Source: DASXPG01 sp044449445 (lineage in GTDB: Bacteria; Gemmatimonadota; Gemmatimonadetes; Gemmatimonadales; JACORV01). From it: a DNA stretch of 8,403 bases. Both the position numbers and the translations under genes were made by a program. The notes beneath the pieces were generated by a model that was not told the DNA's origin, searched no databases, and saw only the letters and a program-made list of their open reading frames with translations. Location: assembly GCA_044449445.1 (NCBI GenBank), contig JBIOIA010000113.1, forward strand, positions 1 to 8,403, read 5' to 3'. Shown here piece after piece: positions 1 through 6,815 of this stretch. The stretch's first letter is position 1; each line of letters begins with the position of its first letter.

Positions 1-387
1 CGGCGTCGGCCGGTTCTTCGGCGGGGCGCAGCGGGCGGCGGCCGTGACGTAGCAATCCAGGAGCCGCAGCCCGTCGCCGCGACCGACCGACGTCGGCTGA
101 TTCGCGAAACCAAACCGGTGCAGCGCCTCGTAGAGCCAGTCGCCCGAGGAGTCACCGGTGAACACGCGCCCGGTCCGGTTTCCGCCGTGCGCGGCCGGCG
201 CGAGACCCACGACCAGAAGGCGCGCCCCGGGATCGCCGAAGCCGGGAACCGGCTTGCCCCAGTACTCGTACTCCTGGAATCGCCGGACCCTGGTCCGCGC
301 CACCGCGCGGCACCACCGGATGAGCCGCGGACAGCGCTCGCACCGCGTGATCGCGCGCGCCACGGCGTCGAGATCGCGCGTCGGCAC
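1..387 (-). CDS. Family-5 uracil-DNA glycosylase (UDGb type), N-terminal 129 residues; 3' end beyond the window
   Basis: DNA repair enzyme that should remove uracil and related deaminated bases from DNA as the first step of base-excision repair in the cytoplasm. Reading from a GTG at 387-385, the frame stays open to base 1. Visible marks of the iron-sulfur UDG families are the Cys pair C16/C19 (CERCPRL), an aromatic stretch with YWGKPVPGFGDP (42-53), the active-site motif GLAPAAHGGNRTGR (61-74), VFTGDSSGDWL (75-85), and a third likely cluster cysteine C120 in RCAPP. The fourth cysteine and the C-terminal HPS-like motif would lie off the window. The GLAPAA motif, rather than the GEAPG of family 4, points to family 5 (known-family reasoning). 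GTG 387 is chosen because no start codon lies in frame between it and an upstream in-frame stop, and it sits the usual distance before the Cys pair. No strong ribosome site is seen. The gene is divergent from the efflux operon and probably unrelated to it. Confidence 0.93.
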   Translation of the reverse strand, partial: MPTRDLDAVARAITRCERCPRLIRWCRAVARTRVRRFQEYEYWGKPVPGFGDPGARLLVVGLAPAAHGGNRTGRVFTGDSSGDWLYEALHRFGFANQPTSVGRGDGLRLLDCYVTAAARCAPPKNRPTP

Positions 388-542
388 GGCGGGAAGATAG
401 GGGCCGCCTGTCCGCCTTGCAGAACAAAGTTATTGGCTATATCATACAGATATGTACGAGTAATCTTCGGCTTATATTCGGGTGCACAGGAACGGATTTC
501 CCGGCGAGCCTTCACCTTCCTTACAGTCTGTGGAGTATCACG
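388..542. promoter_or_regulatory. Divergent intergenic control region with AT-rich core
   Basis: This 155-nt gap separates the minus-strand glycosylase from the plus-strand efflux operon. Bases about 421-480 are strikingly AT-rich against very GC-rich surroundings, as expected for promoters. A weak sigma70-like pair on the plus strand is TTGCAG (417-422), a 17-nt spacer and TATCAT (440-445); the -10 matches 5 of 6 but the -35 only 3 of 6. On the minus strand TATGAT (446-441) could serve as a -10 for the glycosylase, without a convincing -35. Small repeats are present: CATA-CAGA-TATG (443-454, inverted) and TTCGG at 466-470 and again at 477-481, 11 nt apart (direct), either of which might be part of an operator. 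No regulator gene is adjacent to pair with them. That this is the control region is well supported by position; the exact elements are tentative. Confidence 0.5.
532..535 (+). promoter_or_regulatory. Ribosome binding site (GGAG) fixing the VOC start
   Basis: GGAG lies 7 nt upstream of the ATG at 543. It is the best Shine-Dalgarno match in this region and supports ATG 543 over the upstream in-frame TTG at 417, which would add about 42 residues translated from the AT-rich control region. Confidence 0.7.
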
Positions 543-896
543 ATGGCCCAGGCCGATCACGACCGCCGCATCGACTACATCGAGTTCGCCGCGACCGACG
601 TCGCGCTCACGCGGCGCTTCTACGAGCGCGTGTTCGGCTGGAAGTTCGAGGACTACGGGCCCGACTACCAGAGCTTCGTGGACGGCCGCATCGCCGGGGG
701 GTTCTCGAAGGAGCGCAAGGTGGCCGCGGGTGGGGGCGCGCTCGTCGTGCTGTACGCTGTCGATCTCGAGCGGGTCCAATCTACGATCGAGAAGGAAGGC
801 GGCCGGATCGCGAAGGAGATCTTCTCCTTCCCGGGTGGCCGGCGGTTTCATTTCACCGATCCGAGCGGAAACGAGTTGGCCGTATGGTCCGAGTGA
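543..896 (+). CDS. VOC family protein (glyoxalase/bleomycin-resistance/dioxygenase fold), 117 aa
   Basis: A single-module-pair VOC protein of normal size for the family, with no signal peptide, so cytoplasmic. The start of the first beta-alpha unit reads IDYIEFAATDVALTRRFYERVFGWKFE (from residue 10), the typical pattern of a strand, a 'D..(a/r)FY...FGW' helix and a strand. The end reads FHFTDPSGNELAVWSE (102-117), the standard closing strand; Glu14 and Glu111 sit where metal ligands commonly occur in this fold. Members include glyoxalase I, drug-binding or drug-modifying resistance proteins and many of unknown role, and sequence alone does not fix the reaction. It is the first gene of the efflux operon, and its last 13 nt overlap the adaptor gene if that starts at 884. 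The context suggests a detoxification or resistance role, but this is inference. ATG 543 has a good GGAG site 7 nt upstream. Confidence 0.88.
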   Translation: MAQADHDRRIDYIEFAATDVALTRRFYERVFGWKFEDYGPDYQSFVDGRIAGGFSKERKVAAGGGALVVLYAVDLERVQSTIEKEGGRIAKEIFSFPGGRRFHFTDPSGNELAVWSE

Positions 897-2065
897 GTCT
901 CCCGCTGATGCTGCGGCGCGCCGCGTTGCTCGCCGTGCCGCTCCTCGCCGCCTGCCGCAAGCCGCAGCAGTTCGCGATGCCGCCGGCCGAGGTCGCGGTC
1001 GTGCAGGTCACCCCGCGGCCCGTACCCGAGCTCGTCGAGTTCATGGGCTCGGTCGAGGCCTCGCGCAGCGTCCAGGTCCGCTCGCAGGTGACGGGGGTGA
1101 TCCTCGAGCGGCCCTACGTCGAGGGCTCGGTGGTCCGCGCGGGGGAGGTGCTGTTCCGCATCGACTCCACCACCTACGCCGCGGCGTACCGCAGCGCGCA
1201 GGCGCGGCTCGCCGACGCCCAGGCGCGCGCGGCCAACGCCGACCGCAACGCCAGCCGGCTGCGCCCGCTGCTGGCCGACAGCGCCGTGGCGCGTCGCGAC
1301 GTCGATGACGCCGAAGCCGAGCTGACGCGTTCGCGCGCCACGGTCGAGGACGCCGCCGGCGCCGTGGATCGGGCCAAGAAGGACTACGACGAGACGATCG
1401 TGCGCGCCCAGCTCGCGGGCCGCGCGGGCAGGGCGAACTTCGTCGTCGGCTCGCGCGTGACCGGCTCGAACGATGTCCTGACGACGATCGACGCGCTCGA
1501 CCCCGTCTACGTCACCTTCCACCCCTCGGCGCAGCAGGCACTCGCGTGGAAGAAGGACCCGCACGTGTCGGCCGAGGTCGCACCGTTCGGCTCGGTCCGG
1601 GTGGAGGTGACGATGCCCGACGGCACGCAGCTGCCGCGCACCGGCCGGATCACCTACGTGGACCCGGTCGTGGATCCGGCGACCGGGACCCAGGCCTTCC
1701 GCGCCACGTTCGACAATGCGGATCGGCTGCTGGTGCCGGGCCAGTTCGTGCGCGTCCGGCTCAACGGCATCGTGCGCGAAAACGCCATCGTGATTCCGCA
1801 GCGGGCCGTGCAGCAGATGCTCGGCCACCAGTCCGTGATGGTCGTCTCCGCGGGGGATTCCGCGTTCGCGCGCGACGTCGAGGTGGACGAGACGCTCGAG
1901 GGCGAAGTCGTCGTGACGCGGGGCCTCGCCGCGGGCGACCGCGTGATCGTGGACGGCCTGCAGAAGGTGCGCCCGGGCGCGAAGGTCCGCGCCGTGCCGC
2001 TGGCGGCGCCCTCGGCCGCCGCGGGCGCGAGTCCCCCGGCGTCGCCCGCCGGAGCGCGCCCGTGA
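884..2065 (+). CDS. RND efflux periplasmic adaptor lipoprotein (MexA/AcrA family), 393 aa
   Basis: Membrane fusion protein that links the inner-membrane pump to the outer-membrane channel. The N-terminus is a lipoprotein signal: a basic region with R11-R12, a hydrophobic core and lipobox LAAC with acylated Cys24. Then come a first barrel/lipoyl half (about 35-94, with SQVTGVI and VEGSVVRAGEVLFRID), a helical hairpin rich in Ala, Asp and Arg (about 97-165), and the second lipoyl half. DPVYVTFHPS (from Asp206) marks the beta-barrel, followed by a membrane-proximal domain with VIPQRAVQQ and GDRVIVDGLQKVRPGAKV. The tail is Ala/Pro-rich. The usual AP(F/I).G motif closing the lipoyl domain reads AQLAG (175-179), without the conserved proline. 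Start choice is uncertain: ATG 884 overlaps the VOC gene by 13 nt, GTG 893 overlaps its stop as GTGA, and ATG 908 would still give a workable signal peptide (Cys at residue 16). The stop overlaps the pump start. Confidence 0.95.
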   Translation: MVRVSLPLMLRRAALLAVPLLAACRKPQQFAMPPAEVAVVQVTPRPVPELVEFMGSVEASRSVQVRSQVTGVILERPYVEGSVVRAGEVLFRIDSTTYAAAYRSAQARLADAQARAANADRNASRLRPLLADSAVARRDVDDAEAELTRSRATVEDAAGAVDRAKKDYDETIVRAQLAGRAGRANFVVGSRVTGSNDVLTTIDALDPVYVTFHPSAQQALAWKKDPHVSAEVAPFGSVRVEVTMPDGTQLPRTGRITYVDPVVDPATGTQAFRATFDNADRLLVPGQFVRVRLNGIVRENAIVIPQRAVQQMLGHQSVMVVSAGDSAFARDVEVDETLEGEVVVTRGLAAGDRVIVDGLQKVRPGAKVRAVPLAAPSAAAGASPPASPAGARP

Positions 2066-5000
2066 CGTCCCCGTTCGCGCAGGGCGAATACTTCTTCATC
2101 AAGCGGCCGGTGCTGGCCGGCGTGATCTCCCTCATCATCACGCTGATGGGGCTGTTCACGCTGCGCAGCATGCCGATCGCGCGCTACCCGCAGATCACGC
2201 CGCCCGCCGTCCAGGTGTCGGCCATCTATCCGGGCGCCAACGCCGAGGACGTCGCCCAGGCGGTCGCGGCGCCGATCGAGCAGCAGCTCTCCTCGCTCGA
2301 CGGCCTGCTCTACTACACGTCGGCGAACGCGTCCGACGGCTCGATGAACCTCCAGGTCTACTTCGACATCTCGCGCAACCAGGACCTGGCGGCGGTGGAC
2401 GTGCAGAACGCCGTCAAGCTCGCCGAGCCGCAGCTTCCGCAGGAAGTCGTGCGCAACGGCATCACGATCCTCAAGTCGCAGGGCGACATCCTGCTGGTCG
2501 GCGGATTGACGTCCGACGACCCGCGCTACGACGCGGCGTTCCTGAACAACTACGCCAAGCTCTACATCGAGGACGAGCTGAAGCGCGTGCCCGGCGTCGG
2601 CAACGCGATCGTGTTCGGCGCGCTCCAGTTCTCGATGCTGATCAGTCTCGACCCCGACCGGATGGCGCAGCTCGGCATCACGGTCAATGACGTGGCCAAC
2701 GCGGTGCGCGAGCAGAACGCGACCAACCCGGCCGGACGCATCGGCCGCGAACCGGCGCCCTCGACCACCGAGCTGACGATCCCCGTGACGGCGAGCGGGC
2801 GACTGGTCAAGCCGGAAGAGTTCGAGAACATCATCATTCGCGCCCGTCCCGACGGCGGCATCGTCTACCTCAAGGACATCGCGAACGTCCACCTAGGCGC
2901 CCTGAACTACGACGCGGTCGGCAAGTTTGCGGGGAAGCCGACCGCGCTGTTCCTCGCCTACCAGCGCGCCAACGCGAACGCGCTCCAGGTCAAGGACGCC
3001 ATCGTCAGGCGGATGGACCAGCTGGCGCTGTCGTTCCCGCCGGGCGTGCGCTGGGTCCTGCCGTTCGACACCACGCCGTTCGTGCGCGAGTCCATCCGCG
3101 AAGTCGTGAAGACGCTGGCCGAGGCGATGCTGCTGGTGACGCTGGTGGTGTTCGTGTTCCTCCAGAGCTGGCGCGCGACGCTGATTCCCGTGCTGGCGGT
3201 ACCGGTCAGCATCATCGGCACGTTCCTCGGGCTCAACGCGCTCGGCATGTCGGTCAACGTACTGACGCTGTTCGGCCTGGTGCTCGCGATCGGCATCGTG
3301 GTGGACGACGCCATCGTGGTGATCGAGAACGTCGAGCGCATCATGGCCGAGGAGCGCCTGCCGCCGCGGGCGGCGGCGGACAAGGCGATGAAGCAGGTCG
3401 CCGGCGCGCTGGTCGCGATCGTGCTGGTGCTGTGCGCCGTGTTCATCCCGATCGCGTTCACCGGCGGCATCACGGGCGCGCTGTACCGGCAGTTCGCCGT
3501 CACGATCGTGATCGCGGTCGTGCTCTCCGGCATCGTCGCGCTGACGCTGACGCCGGCCCTGTGCGCGGCGCTGCTCAAGCACGCGCCCGGCTACGAGGAC
3601 ATGGCGGACATCCAGCGCCTTCCGAACTGGTTCCGCGACATCGTGCAGCCCTACCACCGGGTGATGGGCCACTTCAACTCCTGGTTCCACCGCCTGACGC
3701 AGCGCTACCTGAACCGGACCGGGCGGATGATTGCCCGCCCGCGCCCCTGGCTGGCGGGCTTCGCCGTGATCGTGGTGCTCGCGGTCCTCCTGGCACGCCA
3801 CGTCCCGACCGGGTTCGTGCCGACCGAGGACAAGGGCTTCTTCGTCGCGGCGATCCAGCTGCCCGACGCCGCCTCGAGGCAGCGCACCGAAGCCGTCGCC
3901 GCGCAGGTCGAGCACATTCTGGACCGCGACCCCGCGGTCGAGGCCTACGTCGAGCTGATCGGACTCGACATTCTCTCGCGCTCCAACCAGACCAACAGCG
4001 CGGTGATGTTCATCCGGCTCAAGCCGTGGGACCAGCGCACCGCGAAGAACCTCCAGATCGACGCCACCATCCAGCGGATCCAGGGGCAGCTGTTCGGCAT
4101 CAAGGAGGCGTTCGCGTTCGCGTTCAACTTCCCGGAGATCCCGGGCGTCGGCACGCAGAGCGGGCTCGAGCTGAACCTCCAGCAGCGCCTGGGCGGCGAC
4201 ATCCGCCAGTTCGCGCAAGTCGCGCAGCAGTTCACCCAGGACGCCAACCAGCTGCCCGAGGTCATGAACGTCCAGACCAACATCCGCGCCAACGTGCCGC
4301 AGGTGCACGTCATCGTGGACAAGGAGGCCGCCCAGGCCAGGGGAATCGGGCCGGCGGCGCTGTACTCGACGCTCCAGGCGATGTTGTCCACGCTCTACAT
4401 CAACGATTTCAACCTGTACGGCCGCACCTACCGCGTGCAGCTCGAGGCGCAGGCGCCGTTCCGGCAGCGGCCCGAGGACATCGGGCGCTTCTTCGTGCGC
4501 AGCGCCGCGGGTGACATGGTGCCCGTCTCCGCCCTCGCGCGCACCGAGATGAGCACCGGCCCGAGCCTGGTCACGCGGTTCAACGGTTTCACGTCGGCGC
4601 TGGTCACCGGGTTGCCGAGGCCGGGCCGGAGCTCGGGCGAGATGCTCGACGCCATCGACCGCCTCATGGCGACCAAGTACAACCCGATGGGCATCGGCCA
4701 CGCCTTCAGCGGCCAGAGCTACCAGGAGCGAGCATCGGCCGGCTCGGGCGGGTTCGTGTTCGGGCTCGGCATCATCATCGTGTTCCTGGTGCTCGCCGCG
4801 CTGTACGAAAGCTGGTCGGTGCCGTTCGCCGTGCTGCTCGGCGTGCCGTTCGGCCTGTTGGGCGCCTTCCTCGGCATCTGGATGCGCGGCATGCCGAGCG
4901 ACGTGTACTTCCAGGTCGGCATCATCACGGTGGTCGGGCTCGCGGCCAAGAACGCGATCCTGATCGTGCAGTTCGCCAACGAGCTGCGCTCCAAGGGCAT

Positions 5001-5292
5001 GAGCATCGCGAAGGCGGCCGCGGAAGCCGGGCGCGAGCGGCTGCGGCCGATCCTGATGACCAGCTTCGCGTTCATCTTCGGCGTCAGCCCGCTGATGATC
5101 GCGGGCGGCGCCGGCGCGGCGAGCCGGCACTCGCTCGGCACGGGCGTGTTCTGCGGCATGCTCGCCGCGACCACGGTCGGCGTGTTCTTCATCCCGCTGT
5201 TCTTCGCGGTGATCCGCTCGGTGAGCGAACGGGGCCTCGCCGCTGAGACGGCGGCGGTGCCCGAGCCCGCCCCCGCCCCGGCGGACGACTGA
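2062..5292 (+). CDS. HAE-1 type RND multidrug efflux pump, inner-membrane permease (AcrB/MexB family), 1076 aa
   Basis: Proton-driven trimeric exporter of hydrophobic or amphiphilic compounds. The N-terminus FFIKRPVLAGVI is the typical start, with TM1 at about 16-35. A porter half with ARYPQITPPAVQVSAIYPGA follows, then TM2-6 (about 353-504), a cytoplasmic linker with amphipathic helices (507-560), TM7 (about 563-582), the second porter half and TM8-12 (about 897-1052). Proton-relay residues are intact: Asp415-Asp416 in GIVVDDAIVVIENVER (AcrB D407/D408), Lys963 in GLAAKNAILIVQFANE (AcrB K940), and Arg993/Thr1000 in RLRPILMTS (AcrB R971/T978). The length is slightly above the usual 1030-1060, partly from a longer TM6-TM7 linker and a Pro/Ala/Glu tail. 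The GTG start at 2062 forms a GTGA overlap with the adaptor stop and places the protein exactly at the family's usual N-terminus; an in-frame extension upstream is only a shadow of the adaptor gene. Substrates cannot be told from sequence. Confidence 0.98.
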   Translation: MTSPFAQGEYFFIKRPVLAGVISLIITLMGLFTLRSMPIARYPQITPPAVQVSAIYPGANAEDVAQAVAAPIEQQLSSLDGLLYYTSANASDGSMNLQVYFDISRNQDLAAVDVQNAVKLAEPQLPQEVVRNGITILKSQGDILLVGGLTSDDPRYDAAFLNNYAKLYIEDELKRVPGVGNAIVFGALQFSMLISLDPDRMAQLGITVNDVANAVREQNATNPAGRIGREPAPSTTELTIPVTASGRLVKPEEFENIIIRARPDGGIVYLKDIANVHLGALNYDAVGKFAGKPTALFLAYQRANANALQVKDAIVRRMDQLALSFPPGVRWVLPFDTTPFVRESIREVVKTLAEAMLLVTLVVFVFLQSWRATLIPVLAVPVSIIGTFLGLNALGMSVNVLTLFGLVLAIGIVVDDAIVVIENVERIMAEERLPPRAAADKAMKQVAGALVAIVLVLCAVFIPIAFTGGITGALYRQFAVTIVIAVVLSGIVALTLTPALCAALLKHAPGYEDMADIQRLPNWFRDIVQPYHRVMGHFNSWFHRLTQRYLNRTGRMIARPRPWLAGFAVIVVLAVLLARHVPTGFVPTEDKGFFVAAIQLPDAASRQRTEAVAAQVEHILDRDPAVEAYVELIGLDILSRSNQTNSAVMFIRLKPWDQRTAKNLQIDATIQRIQGQLFGIKEAFAFAFNFPEIPGVGTQSGLELNLQQRLGGDIRQFAQVAQQFTQDANQLPEVMNVQTNIRANVPQVHVIVDKEAAQARGIGPAALYSTLQAMLSTLYINDFNLYGRTYRVQLEAQAPFRQRPEDIGRFFVRSAAGDMVPVSALARTEMSTGPSLVTRFNGFTSALVTGLPRPGRSSGEMLDAIDRLMATKYNPMGIGHAFSGQSYQERASAGSGGFVFGLGIIIVFLVLAALYESWSVPFAVLLGVPFGLLGAFLGIWMRGMPSDVYFQVGIITVVGLAAKNAILIVQFANELRSKGMSIAKAAAEAGRERLRPILMTSFAFIFGVSPLMIAGGAGAASRHSLGTGVFCGMLAATTVGVFFIPLFFAVIRSVSERGLAAETAAVPEPAPAPADD

Positions 5293-6758
5293 TGGCCCGC
5301 GCGACGCGGCTGTCCGCGGCGCTGACCCTTCTGCTCGCCGCGGCGTGCGCCGTCGGCCCATCGCCCGACGTGCGTCCGGCTCCCGCGCCCGCCGCGCGCG
5401 CCGCGCCGCAGCCGGCGCCGGAGCGCGCGTTCCTCGACTCGCTCGTCGCCACCAGCTCGCTCGCGGCCGCCGCCGCGCCGCTCGCCGTGGACAGCACGAC
5501 CGAGTTCGGATGGCTCGAGCTGATGCGCGACACGCAGCTGGTCGCGCTGGTGCGCACCGCGGTGGCCAACAACCGCGACCTCCGGAACGCGACCGCTCTG
5601 GTGCGCGAGTTCCGCGCCCAGCAGGCCGCGGCGCGCGGATTCCTGATGCCCGAGCTCGACCTCAACGCCGGCGCCGCCCGGCAGCGGCTCATCTTCGGCG
5701 GCACCGCGTACCCCGACTTCAACGCGTTCCGCGGCACGGCCGACGCGGCGTGGGAAGTGGACTTCTTCGGCCGCCTGCGGCGCGGCGTCCAGGCCGCCGG
5801 GTTCGACGCGAGCGCGACGGCGGACAATCGCCGCGCCGTCCTGCTGAGCCTCGTGGCCGACGTCACCAACGCCTACCTCGCGCTGCTCGAGCTGGACGAG
5901 GACCTGAGAGTCGCCGAGCGGACGCTCGACTCCCGGCAGCTCACGCTCAAGCTGGCGCGCGACCGGTTCCGGCAGGGCGTGATCTCGGAGCTGGACGTGC
6001 GCCAGTTCGAGTCCGAAGTCGCGACGGCGGCCACCCGCACCGCGGCGTTCACGCTCGCGCGCGCCCAGGCTGAGAGCCAGCTCAGCGTGCTGCTGGGCCA
6101 GGCCCCCGGCCCGATTCCCCGCGGCGCGCCGCTGGCCGAGACCGTGCGCGCGGTGTCGCTGCCCGACTCGCTGCCCTCGAGCATGCTCGCGCGCCGTCCC
6201 GACGTGATGCGCGCGCGCGACGGCTGGTCCGCGGCCATGGCGCGCGTCGGCGTGGCCGCGGCGGCACGGCTGCCGCGGGTGATGATCACCGCGGAGTACG
6301 GCAGCCAGAGCTCCACGCTCGGCACAATATTCGGCTCGGGCACGAGCATCTACACGATCCAGGCGGGCGTGTCGGTGCCGCTGTTCACGGGCGGACGCGT
6401 CGAGGCCCAGCAGCGCGCCGCGCAGGCGCACGCCGACGAGCTGCGGGCTTCCTACGAGCAGACCGTCCTCGTCTCGCTGCGCGAGGCGAGCGACGCGCTG
6501 AGCGGAGTGCGGTTGACGCGCGACGCCCTGGCCGCGCAGGAGTCACAGGTCCGCGCGCTGCGCCGCGCGGTCGAGCTGGCCGAGCGGCGCTACGACAACG
6601 GCGTCTCGAGCAACCTCGAAGTGCTGGACGTCGAGCGCGGCCTGTTCGGCGCCGAGCTCGCGCTGGCCCAGGCGCAGCGCCAGTATCTGGGCGCCACCGT
6701 CCAGCTCTACAAGGTCATGGGCGGCAGCTGGGTGGAGGGCGCTTCCGCCCCGCGGTAG
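5292..6758 (+). CDS. RND efflux outer-membrane factor lipoprotein (OprM/NodT family), 488 aa
   Basis: Trimeric outer-membrane channel and periplasmic tunnel that receives substrate from the adaptor-pump complex. The signal peptide ends at LLAAACAVGP, with acylated Cys19 followed by the AVGP typical of NodT-type factors. A Pro/Ala linker (24-42) leads into two homologous efflux repeats. Repeat 1 contains WEVDFFGRLRRG (from Trp154) and RFRQGVISELDVRQFE. Repeat 2 contains ARRPDVMRARD (Arg301-Arg302), VGVAAAARLPRVMITAEYG, SVPLFTGGRVEAQQRAA and RRYDNGVSSNLEVLDVERGLF, ending in VQLYKVMGGSW. The length is normal for the family (about 460-500). ATG 5292 overlaps the pump's TGA by one base (TGATG), so it is probably translated by re-initiation and needs no site of its own. 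The last gene of the operon; no hairpin terminator is evident in the short gap after its TAG. Confidence 0.97.
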   Translation: MARATRLSAALTLLLAAACAVGPSPDVRPAPAPAARAAPQPAPERAFLDSLVATSSLAAAAAPLAVDSTTEFGWLELMRDTQLVALVRTAVANNRDLRNATALVREFRAQQAAARGFLMPELDLNAGAARQRLIFGGTAYPDFNAFRGTADAAWEVDFFGRLRRGVQAAGFDASATADNRRAVLLSLVADVTNAYLALLELDEDLRVAERTLDSRQLTLKLARDRFRQGVISELDVRQFESEVATAATRTAAFTLARAQAESQLSVLLGQAPGPIPRGAPLAETVRAVSLPDSLPSSMLARRPDVMRARDGWSAAMARVGVAAAARLPRVMITAEYGSQSSTLGTIFGSGTSIYTIQAGVSVPLFTGGRVEAQQRAAQAHADELRASYEQTVLVSLREASDALSGVRLTRDALAAQESQVRALRRAVELAERRYDNGVSSNLEVLDVERGLFGAELALAQAQRQYLGATVQLYKVMGGSWVEGASAPR

Positions 6759-6763
6759 CTCTC

Positions 6764-6792
6764 CTGACAGGGCCGCCCCCGCGAGCTATATC
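6764..6792 (+). promoter_or_regulatory. Sigma70-like promoter candidate for the sensor gene
   Basis: CTGACA (6764-6769, 5 of 6 matches to TTGACA) is separated by exactly 17 nt from TATATC (6787-6792, 4 of 6 to TATAAT), in a small AT-rich patch of otherwise GC-rich DNA. It lies between the outer-membrane factor stop and the sensor start. A transcript would begin near 6799, giving a leader of only about 15-20 nt before GTG 6816. This suggests that the sensor can be transcribed independently of the efflux operon, although read-through is also possible as no terminator is seen. Confidence 0.5.
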
Positions 6793-6815
6793 TATCGGTT
6801 CGTGAGCCCGCACCC

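Noticed and set aside
417..542. In-frame extension of the VOC gene upstream to TTG 417
   Set aside because: It would translate the AT-rich control region; ATG 543 has a good ribosome site and gives the normal family length.
118..1308. Plus-strand open frame of 396 codons over the glycosylase, VOC and adaptor genes
   Set aside because: It runs across three conserved genes in other frames and has shadow-like composition.
1546..2061. In-frame 5' extension of the pump gene by 172 codons
   Set aside because: It overlaps the adaptor gene in another frame, is Arg/Gly-rich, and the family N-terminus (FFIKRP) begins right after GTG 2062.
2893..5361. Very long minus-strand open frame (822 codons) opposite the pump gene
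   Set aside because: It is antisense to a clearly conserved RND gene; its product is dominated by Arg, Asp, His and Gly, the usual artefact of the complementary frame in GC-rich DNA, with no recognisable domain.
4719..6431. Minus-strand open frame across the pump-channel junction
   Set aside because: It crosses two real, coupled genes on the other strand and has low-complexity composition.
6759..6790. Possible rho-independent terminator after the outer-membrane factor gene
   Set aside because: No stem-loop followed by a T-run could be made out; the GC-rich patch at 6770-6782 has no matching arm.
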